From the NCBI GenBank assembly GCA_003132525.1, contig PKXZ01000031.1, positions 445 to 59,133 of the forward strand: a DNA stretch of 58,689 nt, read 5' to 3'. The DNA is from Candidatus Dormiibacterota bacterium. GTDB taxonomy: Bacteria; Chloroflexota; Dormibacteria; Aeolococcales; Aeolococcaceae. Below the pieces are notes generated by a model. It saw only the letters and a program-made list of their open reading frames with translations, was not told the origin of the DNA and made no database searches. Made by a program: the position numbers and the translations under genes. Within the stretch, counting starts at the first letter, position 1. Each line of letters begins with the position of its first letter. Positions 42,485-50,578 of this stretch are shown here, piece by piece.

Positions 42485-43297
42485 ATGCCTCGGCCCAACC
42501 CACCCCGCAAACGCCCGCGCCGGCGCCCCGATTCGGTTGAGCGCAACACTCGAGCCGAGGTTGCGCTGACGAGGCAGACCGCGCAGGTCAACGAGAAGAA
42601 CGGTTCCTCAGGCGGGAAACAGCAGTCAAGCGCGAAGCAGCCGGCCAAGGCAAAGCCGCCGCTGAAGGGAGCGGCCGCGCGGGCTCAGCGCATCAACGAG
42701 CCCTTCGTGCCGTGGGCAAAGCGGTCCTACGCGATCCTGGTCGCGCTGATGGCCGCGGGCGAGCTGATCATCGGAGGCCTCACGTATTTCACATACTCGG
42801 GATCCAAGCCACCGCTCGCGACGTTCCTGCTCGGCGTGGATGCAGGCAGCTTGGGACCGATCATCGCGGTCGCAGCCGCGCTGGTTGCCGCGCAGTTCGC
42901 GAAGTACATCACCAAGGAGTCGCGCAGCCTGCGATTCATGGAATCGGCCATGGCGGGGGTGATCCAGTACTTCATCTTCTTCGCGCTGTTCATCGGGCTG
43001 CTATACCTGCTCGGGCTGGGAGGCACCGCGTCGGCATCGAAGGGACTGACGATCAGCGAGCCCCTCGAGCTCGCCGGACTGGCAATCGTCGACATCGCGA
43101 GCTTTGTGGGGACGTACTTCATCTACCCGCCGCTGTACCGGCGCATGCGCATCAAGCCGCCGCCCTCGCGCACACCTCGGCCGGCGAAGGACAAGGGTGG
43201 CACTGACGCACCCGCGCCCAAAGGCTCGAAGACGATGGTGGACAAGATGGACGAGGCCCCAACCACGAATCAAGAGGCCAAGGACACGACCGCGTGA
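42485..43297 (+). CDS. Predicted integral membrane protein with charged N-terminus
   Basis: A 270-residue protein not recognised by name. Residues 1-75 are basic and Lys/Gln/Ala-rich (PRPNPPRKRPRRRPDSVER). Three to five hydrophobic stretches follow: SYAILVALMAAGELIIGGLT, GPIIAVAAALVAAQFAKYI, GVIQYFIFFALFIGLLYLLG and IVDIASFVGTYFIYPPLYR. The C-terminal 60 residues are Pro/Lys/Asp-rich and likely disordered. It sits between lepA (11 bp) and hemW (4-nt overlap), so belongs to that operon. Function unknown. Confidence 0.82.
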   Translation: MPRPNPPRKRPRRRPDSVERNTRAEVALTRQTAQVNEKNGSSGGKQQSSAKQPAKAKPPLKGAAARAQRINEPFVPWAKRSYAILVALMAAGELIIGGLTYFTYSGSKPPLATFLLGVDAGSLGPIIAVAAALVAAQFAKYITKESRSLRFMESAMAGVIQYFIFFALFIGLLYLLGLGGTASASKGLTISEPLELAGLAIVDIASFVGTYFIYPPLYRRMRIKPPPSRTPRPAKDKGGTDAPAPKGSKTMVDKMDEAPTTNQEAKDTTA

Positions 43298-44469
43298 CTC
43301 CCGCGGTCGACGAGGTGCGCTCGCTGTACCTGCACATCCCGTTCTGCGAGCGAAAGTGCGAGTACTGCGACTTCACCAGCGTCGCCGGTGCCACCGGGTC
43401 GGCCGCGTACATGGAGGCCCTCAACGAGGAGGTCCGCCACCTGGGGACGTGCCTCGGCCGCCTCACGCTCGACACCGTGTTCATCGGCGGCGGGACGCCT
43501 TCGCTGGTCGAGCCGGAACTGCTTGCCCGGCTGGTGGCGGTAGTCCACGACACCTTCTCGGTCACGGCGGACGCAGAGGTGACCATGGAGGCGAACCCGT
43601 CGAGCATCAGCGCCGCCCGGGCGCGGGTGTGGAAGGCGGCGGGCGTGAACCGCGTCAGCATCGGGGTGCAGAGCCTCGAGGCCGACGCGCTGCACTTCCT
43701 CGGCAGGGTCCACGACGCGGACCGTGCGCTCGCCGCCGTCGATGACGTGCGCGAGGCCGGCTTCACCTCGATCAACTGCGACCTCATCTACGCCGTTCCC
43801 GGTCTCGGGGACGTCCGCTGGCGCCGCACCCTCGAGCGCGTGGCAGCAGCGCGACCCACACACATCTCGTGCTACGAGCTGACCGTCGAGCCGGGCACGC
43901 CGCTGCACACCCGCGTGACGCGAGGGCAGGTCACGCCGGTCGACGGCGCCCGCGCCATGCGCCAGCATCGAATCGCGCTCGAGGTGCTGGGCCTCGCGGG
44001 ATACGACCAGTACGAAGTCAGCAACTTCGCGCTCTCCGGCGAGGAGTGCCGGCACAACCTCGTGTACTGGCGCAACGGGTACTACGCCGCTGCCGGCGTG
44101 GGCGCCCACGGTCACCTTCCAGCGGACGCTGCCGCGGCGATCGGGCTCGATGTCGAAGCCGGTGCTGTGTCGGTGCGCCACTGGCACGGCCGCGGCATCG
44201 CCGCGTACGCACGCGCCGTCAGGGCCGGGGCATTCCCCATCACCGGCTCAGAGCCCGTCGGGCCCGCGATGCGCGAGCAGGAGCGGGTGATGCTCGGCCT
44301 CCGCCTTCGCGAGGGCGTCCGCCTTGGAGCGGCGAGCCTCGACGAGGCGCATTCCCTGGAGGGTCTCGGGCTCCTCGCCGTCGATGGTGACCGGGTCCGT
44401 GCGACTGAACGGGGCGAGGCGCTGCTCAACCAGGTAACCCTTCGCCTGGTAGGCGATTGGGCGGCCTAG
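43294..44469 (+). CDS. hemW: HemW-type radical SAM protein (heme chaperone)
   Basis: A 391-residue coproporphyrinogen-oxidase-like radical SAM protein. The cluster-binding C-x3-C-x2-C is LHIPFCERKCEYCDF at about residues 10-24. Later landmarks are TVFIGGGTPSLVEPELLARL, VSIGVQSLEADALHFLGRVH and YEVSNFALSGEECRHNLVYW. HemW differs from HemN by lacking the extra cysteine after the cluster and acts as a heme trafficking protein. The GTG start overlaps the previous gene by 4 nt. The end is 9 bp before the CIRCE element. Confidence 0.93.
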   Translation: MTPAVDEVRSLYLHIPFCERKCEYCDFTSVAGATGSAAYMEALNEEVRHLGTCLGRLTLDTVFIGGGTPSLVEPELLARLVAVVHDTFSVTADAEVTMEANPSSISAARARVWKAAGVNRVSIGVQSLEADALHFLGRVHDADRALAAVDDVREAGFTSINCDLIYAVPGLGDVRWRRTLERVAAARPTHISCYELTVEPGTPLHTRVTRGQVTPVDGARAMRQHRIALEVLGLAGYDQYEVSNFALSGEECRHNLVYWRNGYYAAAGVGAHGHLPADAAAAIGLDVEAGAVSVRHWHGRGIAAYARAVRAGAFPITGSEPVGPAMREQERVMLGLRLREGVRLGAASLDEAHSLEGLGLLAVDGDRVRATERGEALLNQVTLRLVGDWAA

Positions 44470-44478
44470 CTGGTACGC

Positions 44479-44505
44479 TTAGCACTCAACCTCGACGAGT
44501 GCTAA
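44479..44505. promoter_or_regulatory. CIRCE operator of the hrcA operon
   Basis: TTAGCACTC-N9-GAGTGCTAA is a perfect consensus CIRCE inverted repeat, the binding site of HrcA. A TACGCT hexamer at 44474-44479 overlaps its left edge and is a plausible -10, so the transcription start would lie inside the operator. It controls hrcA-grpE-dnaJ. Confidence 0.95.
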
Positions 44506-44547
44506 CGCGCCGGCAGCCGGCGCCCGCACCGTCACATCTGGCCAGAC

Positions 44548-45585
44548 GTGCAACATCCAGTCCCGCTCGATCAGCGCAAGCAACAGATCCTCAAGGCCGT
44601 CGTCGCGGATTACACCCGCACGGGCGTGCCGGTGGGGTCGGCGTCGCTTGCTGTCCACCTGGCCACCTGGTCGTCGGCAACCATCCGCAATGAGCTGGCG
44701 ACACTCAGCGAGGTCGGCTATCTCATCCAGCCGCACACCTCCGCGGGCAGAGTCCCGTCCGACCTCGGCTACCGCTACTACGTCGACTTCCTCATGGATG
44801 AGGAGGACGTCCCGGCGGCCGTGCGCCGCCAGGTGGACCCGTTCTTCGCGGTGCTCCCGAGTGGCGTCGAGGACATCCTCGAGATCGCCGCGACCGCGCT
44901 GGCGCACGCCGCCGACGCGGTGAGCCTGGTCACCGCGCCCCGCGCGCTGGGTGTCCGGGTCAAGCACCTCGACCTCGTCAAGCTGAACGACGCCCAGGCG
45001 CTGCTCGTGCTCGTCCTCGAGGGGAACCTGGTCCGCCAGCAGGCGCTCAACCTCACCGGACCGGCCGACCAGACCGTGCTCAGCGCCATTGCGTCGGGGC
45101 TCAACGCGGTCGTCGTGGGCCTCAATGCCGCCGGCATGTCGAGGCTGCCCGCATCGGTGGGGGAGCACGTCGCACTCGAGCGCGACCTGCTCACCCAGAT
45201 CATCGCCTTCATGACCGTCTGCGATGCCCAGCAGGACACGCTCATCCTCCATGACGGGGTGCGCAACCTGCTCCACCAGCCGGAGTTCGGCGACGTCGAG
45301 CTGCTCCAGCAGGTGATCGAGGTGGTGGAGGAGGAGCGCATGCTCGCGGCGCTGATCAGCGCGGCCGACCTCGACCACGGCATCCAGATCATGATCGGGC
45401 GCGAGAGCGGGATGGCCGAGCTGTCCCGGTGCAGCCTGGTGCTCACCACCTACCGAGCCGGAGCGGAGCGGCGTGGCACGATCGGCGTGCTCGGCTCTAC
45501 CCGCATGCCCTATGCGCAGGTCGGACCCCGGGTTCGCTACGTCGCTCAGCGAGTCGGCCGGGCCGTCGGGCGTGCTTTGAGTTGA
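44548..45585 (+). CDS. hrcA: Heat-inducible transcription repressor HrcA
   Basis: A 345-residue repressor. The N-terminal winged helix carries LDQRKQQILKAVVADYTRTG, VPVGSASLAVHLATWSSATI and the hallmark AGRVPSDLGYRYYVDFLM. A GAF-like and insertion domain follow (MTVCDAQQDTLILHDGVRNL, HGIQIMIGRESGMAELSRCS). HrcA binds CIRCE and is kept active by GroE. The perfect CIRCE 42 bp upstream means the gene is autoregulated. Its start is a GTG at 44548. grpE and dnaJ follow; dnaK is missing from the cluster. Confidence 0.97.
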   Translation: MQHPVPLDQRKQQILKAVVADYTRTGVPVGSASLAVHLATWSSATIRNELATLSEVGYLIQPHTSAGRVPSDLGYRYYVDFLMDEEDVPAAVRRQVDPFFAVLPSGVEDILEIAATALAHAADAVSLVTAPRALGVRVKHLDLVKLNDAQALLVLVLEGNLVRQQALNLTGPADQTVLSAIASGLNAVVVGLNAAGMSRLPASVGEHVALERDLLTQIIAFMTVCDAQQDTLILHDGVRNLLHQPEFGDVELLQQVIEVVEEERMLAALISAADLDHGIQIMIGRESGMAELSRCSLVLTTYRAGAERRGTIGVLGSTRMPYAQVGPRVRYVAQRVGRAVGRALS

Positions 45586-45604
45586 GCGTGGGCATAGTGA
45601 ACGC

Positions 45605-46126
45605 ATGACGACGGACGGACGCGACTTCGCGGACACGCGCCCGTCGGCGGAGCCTGAGTCGCTGGACAGCGCCGCCGAGGAGCCGGACGAGCGCGACGCT
45701 CGCTATCTCCGCCTCGCCGCGGACTTCGAGAATTTCAAGCGGCGCAAGGCGCAGGAGCTCGCTGACGCGCGCACCTATGAGAGCGAGGATGCGGCGATCG
45801 CGCTGCTCCCCGTTCTCGACAACCTCCGCCGGGCGGTCGACCATGCCGGCGAGGCGGGCGCCGAGGAGTTTTTCATCAGCGGCCTGCAGCTCGTGGTCCG
45901 CGAGTTCGAGGCCGCACTCCAGCGCCTTGGGGTCGTGCCCGTGCCGGCGGTCGGCGAGCGCTTCGACCCGGCGATCCACGACGCCATCGCGGCTGAGGAA
46001 TCGGATGACGTGACCGACGACACGGTTGTCGATGAGCTCGTCCCCGGCTACCGCCTCCACGACCGCCTGCTCCGGCCCGCGATCGTGCGCGTCGTGCGTC
46101 CGCGTCAAGCCTCGTCGGGAAGCTGA
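45605..46126 (+). CDS. grpE: Nucleotide exchange factor GrpE
   Basis: A 173-residue GrpE. Residues 15-70 are the acidic and coiled-coil region (RYLRLAADFENFKRRKAQEL), followed by ALLPVLDNLRRAVDHAGE and the C-terminal beta domain with VVPVPAVGERFDPAIHDAI. GrpE exchanges ADP on DnaK. The start is the ATG at 45605. It is 19 bp after hrcA and 3 bp before dnaJ. Confidence 0.96.
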   Translation: MTTDGRDFADTRPSAEPESLDSAAEEPDERDARYLRLAADFENFKRRKAQELADARTYESEDAAIALLPVLDNLRRAVDHAGEAGAEEFFISGLQLVVREFEAALQRLGVVPVPAVGERFDPAIHDAIAAEESDDVTDDTVVDELVPGYRLHDRLLRPAIVRVVRPRQASSGS

Positions 46127-46129
46127 GCG

Positions 46130-47242
46130 ATGGCGACGGTCAAGCGCGACTACTACGAGGTGCTCGGGGTCTCGCGCGACTGCACCCCCGAGCAGCTGAA
46201 GGTGGCGTACCGCAAGCTCGCCATGCAGTACCACCCGGACCGCAACAACGGCGACAAGGGCGCCGAGGAGCAGTTCAAGGAGGTCGGCGAGGCGTACTCG
46301 GTCTTGAGTGATCCGCAGAAGCGCCAGCGCTACGACGCGTTCGGCCATGTTGACGGCGCGCAGCCGGACTTCGGCAACTTCTCATTCGACTCCGCGTTCG
46401 ACCTCTTCGACATGTTCTTCGGCGGCGGCGGACGCCGCCGCGCGCATACCGGTCCCCAGCGCGGCGACGACCTGCGCATGAACATCGAGATCACCTTTGA
46501 GGAGGCCGTGTTCGGTGCCAAGCGCACGGTGGAAGTGCCGCGCGCCACGCTCTGCACCGAGTGCAACGGCTCCGGCGCAAAGCCCGGCACCAGCGCCACC
46601 AAATGCGCGACGTGCTCGGGCAGCGGTCAGGTGCGCAGAACGATGCAGTCGATCTTTGGACAGGTCGCGAGCGTCACGCCATGCCCCACCTGTCACGGCG
46701 AGGGCCAGGTGATCCAGGAGCCCTGCACCGTCTGCCGCGGACAGGGACGCATCCAGGGACGGCACACCGTCGAGGTCACCATCCCCGCCGGTGTCGACGA
46801 CGACGTCACGCTGCGTCTGACTGGCGAGGGCGAGCCCGGACCACGCGGCGGCCCCGCCGGCGACCTCTACCTGGGCTTCCGCGTGAAGCCGCACCCCAAC
46901 CTGGTGCGGCGCGGCCAGGACCTGCTCTACGAGCTCCCCATCTCCGTCACCCAGGCCGTGCTCGGCGACACCATCGCCATCACCACTGTCGACGGCGAGC
47001 ATCCCGTTGAGGTCGCTCCGGGGACGCAACCGGGCCGCCAGATCAAGATGCACGGGCTCGGTGTTCCGCACGTTCGCACCGGCCGGCGTGGTGACCTCAT
47101 CTGCGTTGTGCGCGTCGTCGTGCCGAGTCATCTGTCGCATCAGGACCGCGCGCTCTACGAGCAGCTCGGCGGCCGCGAAGGCAAACCCGCCGAGGTGAAG
47201 AAGGGCTTCTTCGACTCGCTCCGCGACGCGTTCCGAGGCTGA
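46130..47242 (+). CDS. dnaJ: Chaperone protein DnaJ
   Basis: A 370-residue full-length type I DnaJ. The J domain has [20 protein letters not shown] and the HPD motif in [12 protein letters not shown] Gly/Phe-rich linker ([20 protein letters not shown]) leads to the zinc region with four CxxCxGxG-type repeats ([31 protein letters not shown]-like CTVCRGQG). The C-terminal substrate domains follow. It stimulates DnaK ATPase. It is the last gene of the CIRCE-controlled operon; the next gene is convergent. Confidence 0.97.
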   Translation: MATVKRDYYEVLGVSRDCTPEQLKVAYRKLAMQYHPDRNNGDKGAEEQFKEVGEAYSVLSDPQKRQRYDAFGHVDGAQPDFGNFSFDSAFDLFDMFFGGGGRRRAHTGPQRGDDLRMNIEITFEEAVFGAKRTVEVPRATLCTECNGSGAKPGTSATKCATCSGSGQVRRTMQSIFGQVASVTPCPTCHGEGQVIQEPCTVCRGQGRIQGRHTVEVTIPAGVDDDVTLRLTGEGEPGPRGGPAGDLYLGFRVKPHPNLVRRGQDLLYELPISVTQAVLGDTIAITTVDGEHPVEVAPGTQPGRQIKMHGLGVPHVRTGRRGDLICVVRVVVPSHLSHQDRALYEQLGGREGKPAEVKKGFFDSLRDAFRG

Positions 47243-47289
47243 GTCTGCGCGCACGCGCCGGGGAGGTTTAAGGCGTCGCGGGTGCGGCC

Positions 47290-47634
47290 CTACCCAGGCG
47301 GCCAGGTCATCTGCCGTCCGCCGAGCAGATGCATGTGCAGATGGTCGACCGTCTGGCCGCCTTGCTTGCCGGTGTTGACGACGAGCCGGAAGCCGGTTTC
47401 GTCGATGCCCTCGTCCTGCGCGATCGCCTGGGCCACATGGAGCATCCGCCCCCAGAGCCCGTCCTGAGCGGGCGTCAGCTCGGCGACCGACTCGATGTGC
47501 TCGCGAGGGAGTACCAGGACGTGGACCGGGGCCTGCGGGTTCACGTCGCGGATGGCGAGCACCTCGTCGTCCTCGCGAACAAAGGTGGCCGGAAGTTCGT
47601 GTGCCGCAATGGCGCAGAAGATGCAATCGTTCAT
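47290..47634 (-). CDS. HIT-family nucleotide-binding protein (HINT-like)
   Basis: A 114-residue HIT protein. It has the zinc-ligand-like CIFCAIAAHELPA at the N-terminus and the histidine triad HLHMHL (TVDHLHMHLLGG, about residues 95-106). HINT proteins hydrolyse AMP-lysine and other phosphoramidates. The start overlaps the mtaB stop by 4 nt (ATGA), making it the third gene of a tightly coupled rsmE-mtaB-HIT operon. It is convergent with dnaJ over a 47-bp gap with no clear terminator. Confidence 0.95.
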   Translation of the reverse strand: MNDCIFCAIAAHELPATFVREDDEVLAIRDVNPQAPVHVLVLPREHIESVAELTPAQDGLWGRMLHVAQAIAQDEGIDETGFRLVVNTGKQGGQTVDHLHMHLLGGRQMTWPPG

Positions 47635-48893
47635 GAGCGCAGCAGGGTACCGCGCAGGCGGTCGTCCTCGACGGCTTCGGCACGCACCAGGCTGAGGCCG
47701 CCCTGACGGAGTCCGGCGGCGCCTTCGACGATCACCTCGTGATATCCGGCGGTCAGACCGTGTGCGACATCCCCGTCAACGGCGTCCCAGGCGACCTCGT
47801 GCACGCGTCCGCACGCGCGTGCGAGTGACTGCGCGCCGGTGCGCCGGGTGGCGCGACGCACTTCGGCGCTGCGCCGTCGGGCCGCCGAGTCGTCGACGCG
47901 GCCGCCGATCGCCGTGGCGGGAGTTCCCGGACGTGGCGACCAGCGAAAGACATGACCTTGGAGAAACCCAACTTCATCGACGAGCGACAGAGTTTCGGCG
48001 TGATCGTCGTCGGTCTCGCCGGGGAACCCCACCATGATATCGGAGGTGAACTCGGTTGCTGGATTCGCCGCGCGGAGCGCGCGGGTGACGCGCAAGTACT
48101 GCGCGCGCCGGTATCCGCGGTGCATCGCGCGCAACACGTGATCACTGCCGCTCTGCAGCGGCATGTGCCAGTGTGAGCAGAGGCGTGGATGCGCGTTGAG
48201 TGCGATCAATGATGCCGTGACGTCGTTCGCGTTGATGCTGCTGAGCCGGATGCGCGCACGCTGTCCGCACGTGTCGAGCAGCGACTCCAGCAGGGCGGTC
48301 AGGGTGGTCCCGATGTCGCGGCCGTAGGACCCGAGGTCGACACCGCACAGCACGACCTCGCCGTGACCGGCATCGATGGCGGCGCGGACCCGATCGTGCA
48401 CCGTCGATACGGGAACACTCGATGAGGCTCCGCGCGCCTGCCACACGATGCAGTACGTGCAGCGATGGTTGCAGCCGTCCTGCACCTTGATGAACGCACG
48501 TGACCGCATCACCGGCGCGTCGCGTGGCCCGTCGCTGGTGGCCGACATCGCGATGACGTGGTCGGCGATGCGGTTCTTGTCGGCGTTGGCAAAGATCGAG
48601 TCGACGGTGGTGAACGCGCCGGGATTGGCATCGACGCTGCAGCCCGTGAGGACGAGGTGCGCGCCGGGATCGAGGCGGCGCAAGCGGCGGATGCGCTGGC
48701 GTGTGGTGGCATCCGCCTGGGCAGTGACGGTGCAGGAGTTGAGCACACGCACGTCGGCCGTGTCGGTCTCGGGGACGACGTCGCATCCACCGGCCGCGAG
48801 CCTTCCCGCGAGGTCCGCCATCTCCGCGAAGTTCACCTTGCAGCCGAGCACGGTGAGCGCGACACGGAGTGGACGATCGGGTGGAGCGCTCAT
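47631..48893 (-). CDS. mtaB: MtaB-type tRNA methylthiotransferase
   Basis: A 420-residue radical SAM enzyme of the methylthiotransferase family. The N-terminal UPF0004 domain binds a cluster with Cys in VLGCKVNFAEMADL, VLNSCTVTAQADATT and VLTGCSVDAN. The radical SAM cluster is VQDGCNHRCTYCIVWQARG (C-x3-C-x2-C). A TRAM-like C-terminus is short and divergent. MtaB converts t6A37 to ms2t6A in tRNA decoding ANN codons. The ATG at 48893 is used; an upstream open frame is antisense-like. It overlaps rsmE and the HIT gene by 4 nt each. Confidence 0.93.
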   Translation of the reverse strand: MSAPPDRPLRVALTVLGCKVNFAEMADLAGRLAAGGCDVVPETDTADVRVLNSCTVTAQADATTRQRIRRLRRLDPGAHLVLTGCSVDANPGAFTTVDSIFANADKNRIADHVIAMSATSDGPRDAPVMRSRAFIKVQDGCNHRCTYCIVWQARGASSSVPVSTVHDRVRAAIDAGHGEVVLCGVDLGSYGRDIGTTLTALLESLLDTCGQRARIRLSSINANDVTASLIALNAHPRLCSHWHMPLQSGSDHVLRAMHRGYRRAQYLRVTRALRAANPATEFTSDIMVGFPGETDDDHAETLSLVDEVGFLQGHVFRWSPRPGTPATAIGGRVDDSAARRRSAEVRRATRRTGAQSLARACGRVHEVAWDAVDGDVAHGLTAGYHEVIVEGAAGLRQGGLSLVRAEAVEDDRLRGTLLRS

Positions 48894-49657
48894 GCCGGTC
48901 GCGGCGCCGGGGCTGCGTCGAGGTCCCCAGAACTTGCGAGCAGCAGCGATGTCGCCACCGCGCCGGCGAGCCGGCTCGGTAGCGTGCGCGCGCCGAGATG
49001 GACGTTGATCGCCCCGGTGTCCGCGAGCGTGCGGAGGTCGGCGGCGTCGAGGCCGCCCTCGGGGCCGATCACCAGCCCCACATCGCCGGGAACCGGAGGG
49101 ACCGCGCCCATGATCGAGACGGCGTCCTGACTGATCACGCACGCGAAGATGCGCGTGCCTGCCGGGAGCGCATCGAGCGCTTCGGCAAGCGGCAGGATCG
49201 AGTGCACATCGGGCGGCCCTGCGCGGCCGGACAGCTGGGCCGACTCCCGGGCGATCGCGCGCCAGCGCTCGAGCCGGTGGACAACCCGCGAAGGGTCGGG
49301 GCGGGACACGCTGCGATGGGTGAGCACCGGACGTATGGTCGCCGCCCCTGCCTCGGTCAGCGCCTCGACGGTCGCGTCCATAGCCTGCGCGGGAACCGCC
49401 TGGAGCACGTGCACCGCGAGCCGCGGTTCGCCTTGGATCGGGCGGCTCCAGACAATCGACCCGCTGACGCGAGCTGGGCTCACCTCGTCGAGCTGCAGCC
49501 CGTGCTCAACCGTGCCGTCCTCGACGATGACGATCGTCTCGCCCGGGAGCGCGCGGAGCGCGCGGGACAGATGGCTGGCGTCGATGCCGGTGAGGGTGGC
49601 GCGACCGCCCGAGACCTGGTCGGGTTCGACGAAGAATCGAGGCACGGCAGCGTGCAT
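48890..49657 (-). CDS. rsmE: 16S rRNA (uracil-1498-N3)-methyltransferase RsmE
   Basis: A 255-residue SPOUT-class methyltransferase. The N-terminal PUA-like part starts VPRFFVEPDQVSGGRATLTG, and the C-terminal knot contains GLVIGPEGGLDAADLRTLAD and INVHLGARTLPSRLAGAVAT, the standard RsmE SAM-binding motifs. LPLAEALDALPAGTRIFACV lies between. It methylates 16S rRNA U1498 on the assembled 30S subunit. It is the first gene of the coupled rsmE-mtaB-HIT operon. The ATG at 49657 is adopted because the family starts at PRFFV. Confidence 0.95.
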   Translation of the reverse strand: MHAAVPRFFVEPDQVSGGRATLTGIDASHLSRALRALPGETIVIVEDGTVEHGLQLDEVSPARVSGSIVWSRPIQGEPRLAVHVLQAVPAQAMDATVEALTEAGAATIRPVLTHRSVSRPDPSRVVHRLERWRAIARESAQLSGRAGPPDVHSILPLAEALDALPAGTRIFACVISQDAVSIMGAVPPVPGDVGLVIGPEGGLDAADLRTLADTGAINVHLGARTLPSRLAGAVATSLLLASSGDLDAAPAPRPA

Positions 49658-49678
49658 GGTGCGGCACCCGCCTCCCGC

Positions 49679-49684
49679 TATGGT
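49679..49684 (+). promoter_or_regulatory. Predicted -10 (TATGGT), leaderless hydrolase start
   Basis: TATGGT ends 6 nt before the GTG at 49691. It lies between the divergent rsmE and hydrolase starts, only 33 bp apart. Confidence 0.45.
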
Positions 49685-49690
49685 GGGCGC

Positions 49691-50578
49691 GTGATCGAGA
49701 CCCACCTCACCGCGCAGACAGCCGACGGCGTCGGGCTGTCTGTGCACATCAACGGCGATGGGGATCCGCTCCTGCTCATCCCCGGCCTCGGCGCGAGCCG
49801 ATCGGCGTTCACACCGATCCTCGCCGACCTGGCGAGAGCGCACCGCGTGATCACCTTTGATCCGCGAGGGATCGGCGAGTCGGAGGGAGCGGGCAACACG
49901 ACCTTGACGGCGATGGCGCTCGACGTGGTCGCGGTGCTCGACGCTGTTGAAGTTGCGGCGGCCGCGGTGTTCGGCGCGTCAATGGGTGGCCTGGTGGCGC
50001 AGCACGTTGTCGTCGATCACCCCGCGCGAGTCGCCGACCTCATGCTGGCCGCGACGTCGCCCGGAGGTGACGCCGGCGTCGACCCGAAACCCGAAGACCA
50101 GGCGGCGCTGATGGGCAAAGGTGCGCACACGCCCGAGGACGCGTACCGGATCGCGTGCACCGTGCTGTACTCGCCGCAGTTCCAGCGTGCGCATCCCGAA
50201 TTCATCGAGGCGCAGATTCGCGAGCGCGCGCTGCATCCGGTGCGGCCGCGCGTGTTTTCGGGCCAGTACAAGGCGATGTGGGAGCCGGACGACTCGTTCG
50301 AGCGCCTCGCGTCGGTCGCGGTGCCGGCGCTCGTCATGCACGGCACCGACGACGTGGTGATCCCGTTTGAGAATGCGCGCATCCTCGCGCGCCGGATTCC
50401 CGGTGCGCAACTGCGTCCCTTCGAGGGAAGCGGACATCTCTTCTTTCACGAGCGCCCGGCTGAGACTGCGCGCGTGGTCACCGAGCATCTGCGTCACGCC
50501 GGGACCGGTGCCGCTCAGACCTCGTCGGCGGCGGAGTCGTCCTCGCCATCAGGGGAGTCGTCGGCCACCGGATCGTGA
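49691..50578 (+). CDS. Alpha/beta hydrolase (lactonase/esterase-like)
   Basis: A 295-residue alpha/beta hydrolase. It has LLLIPGLGASRSAFTPILAD (oxyanion region), VFGASMGGLVAQHVVVD (nucleophile Ser about residue 98), VMHGTDDVVIPFENAR (acid) and FEGSGHLFFHERPAE (His). Similar proteins hydrolyse 3-oxoadipate enol-lactone or small esters. The last ~22 residues are Ser/Ala/Glu-rich and disordered, and their codons overlap the 3' end of rny on the other strand for 64 bp, so this tail may be a recent extension. Confidence 0.9.
   Translation: MIETHLTAQTADGVGLSVHINGDGDPLLLIPGLGASRSAFTPILADLARAHRVITFDPRGIGESEGAGNTTLTAMALDVVAVLDAVEVAAAAVFGASMGGLVAQHVVVDHPARVADLMLAATSPGGDAGVDPKPEDQAALMGKGAHTPEDAYRIACTVLYSPQFQRAHPEFIEAQIRERALHPVRPRVFSGQYKAMWEPDDSFERLASVAVPALVMHGTDDVVIPFENARILARRIPGAQLRPFEGSGHLFFHERPAETARVVTEHLRHAGTGAAQTSSAAESSSPSGESSATGS

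Noticed and set aside
45593..45598. CATAGT before grpE as an internal promoter
   Set aside because: Weak match with no -35; grpE is 19 bp after hrcA and adequately explained by operon read-through.
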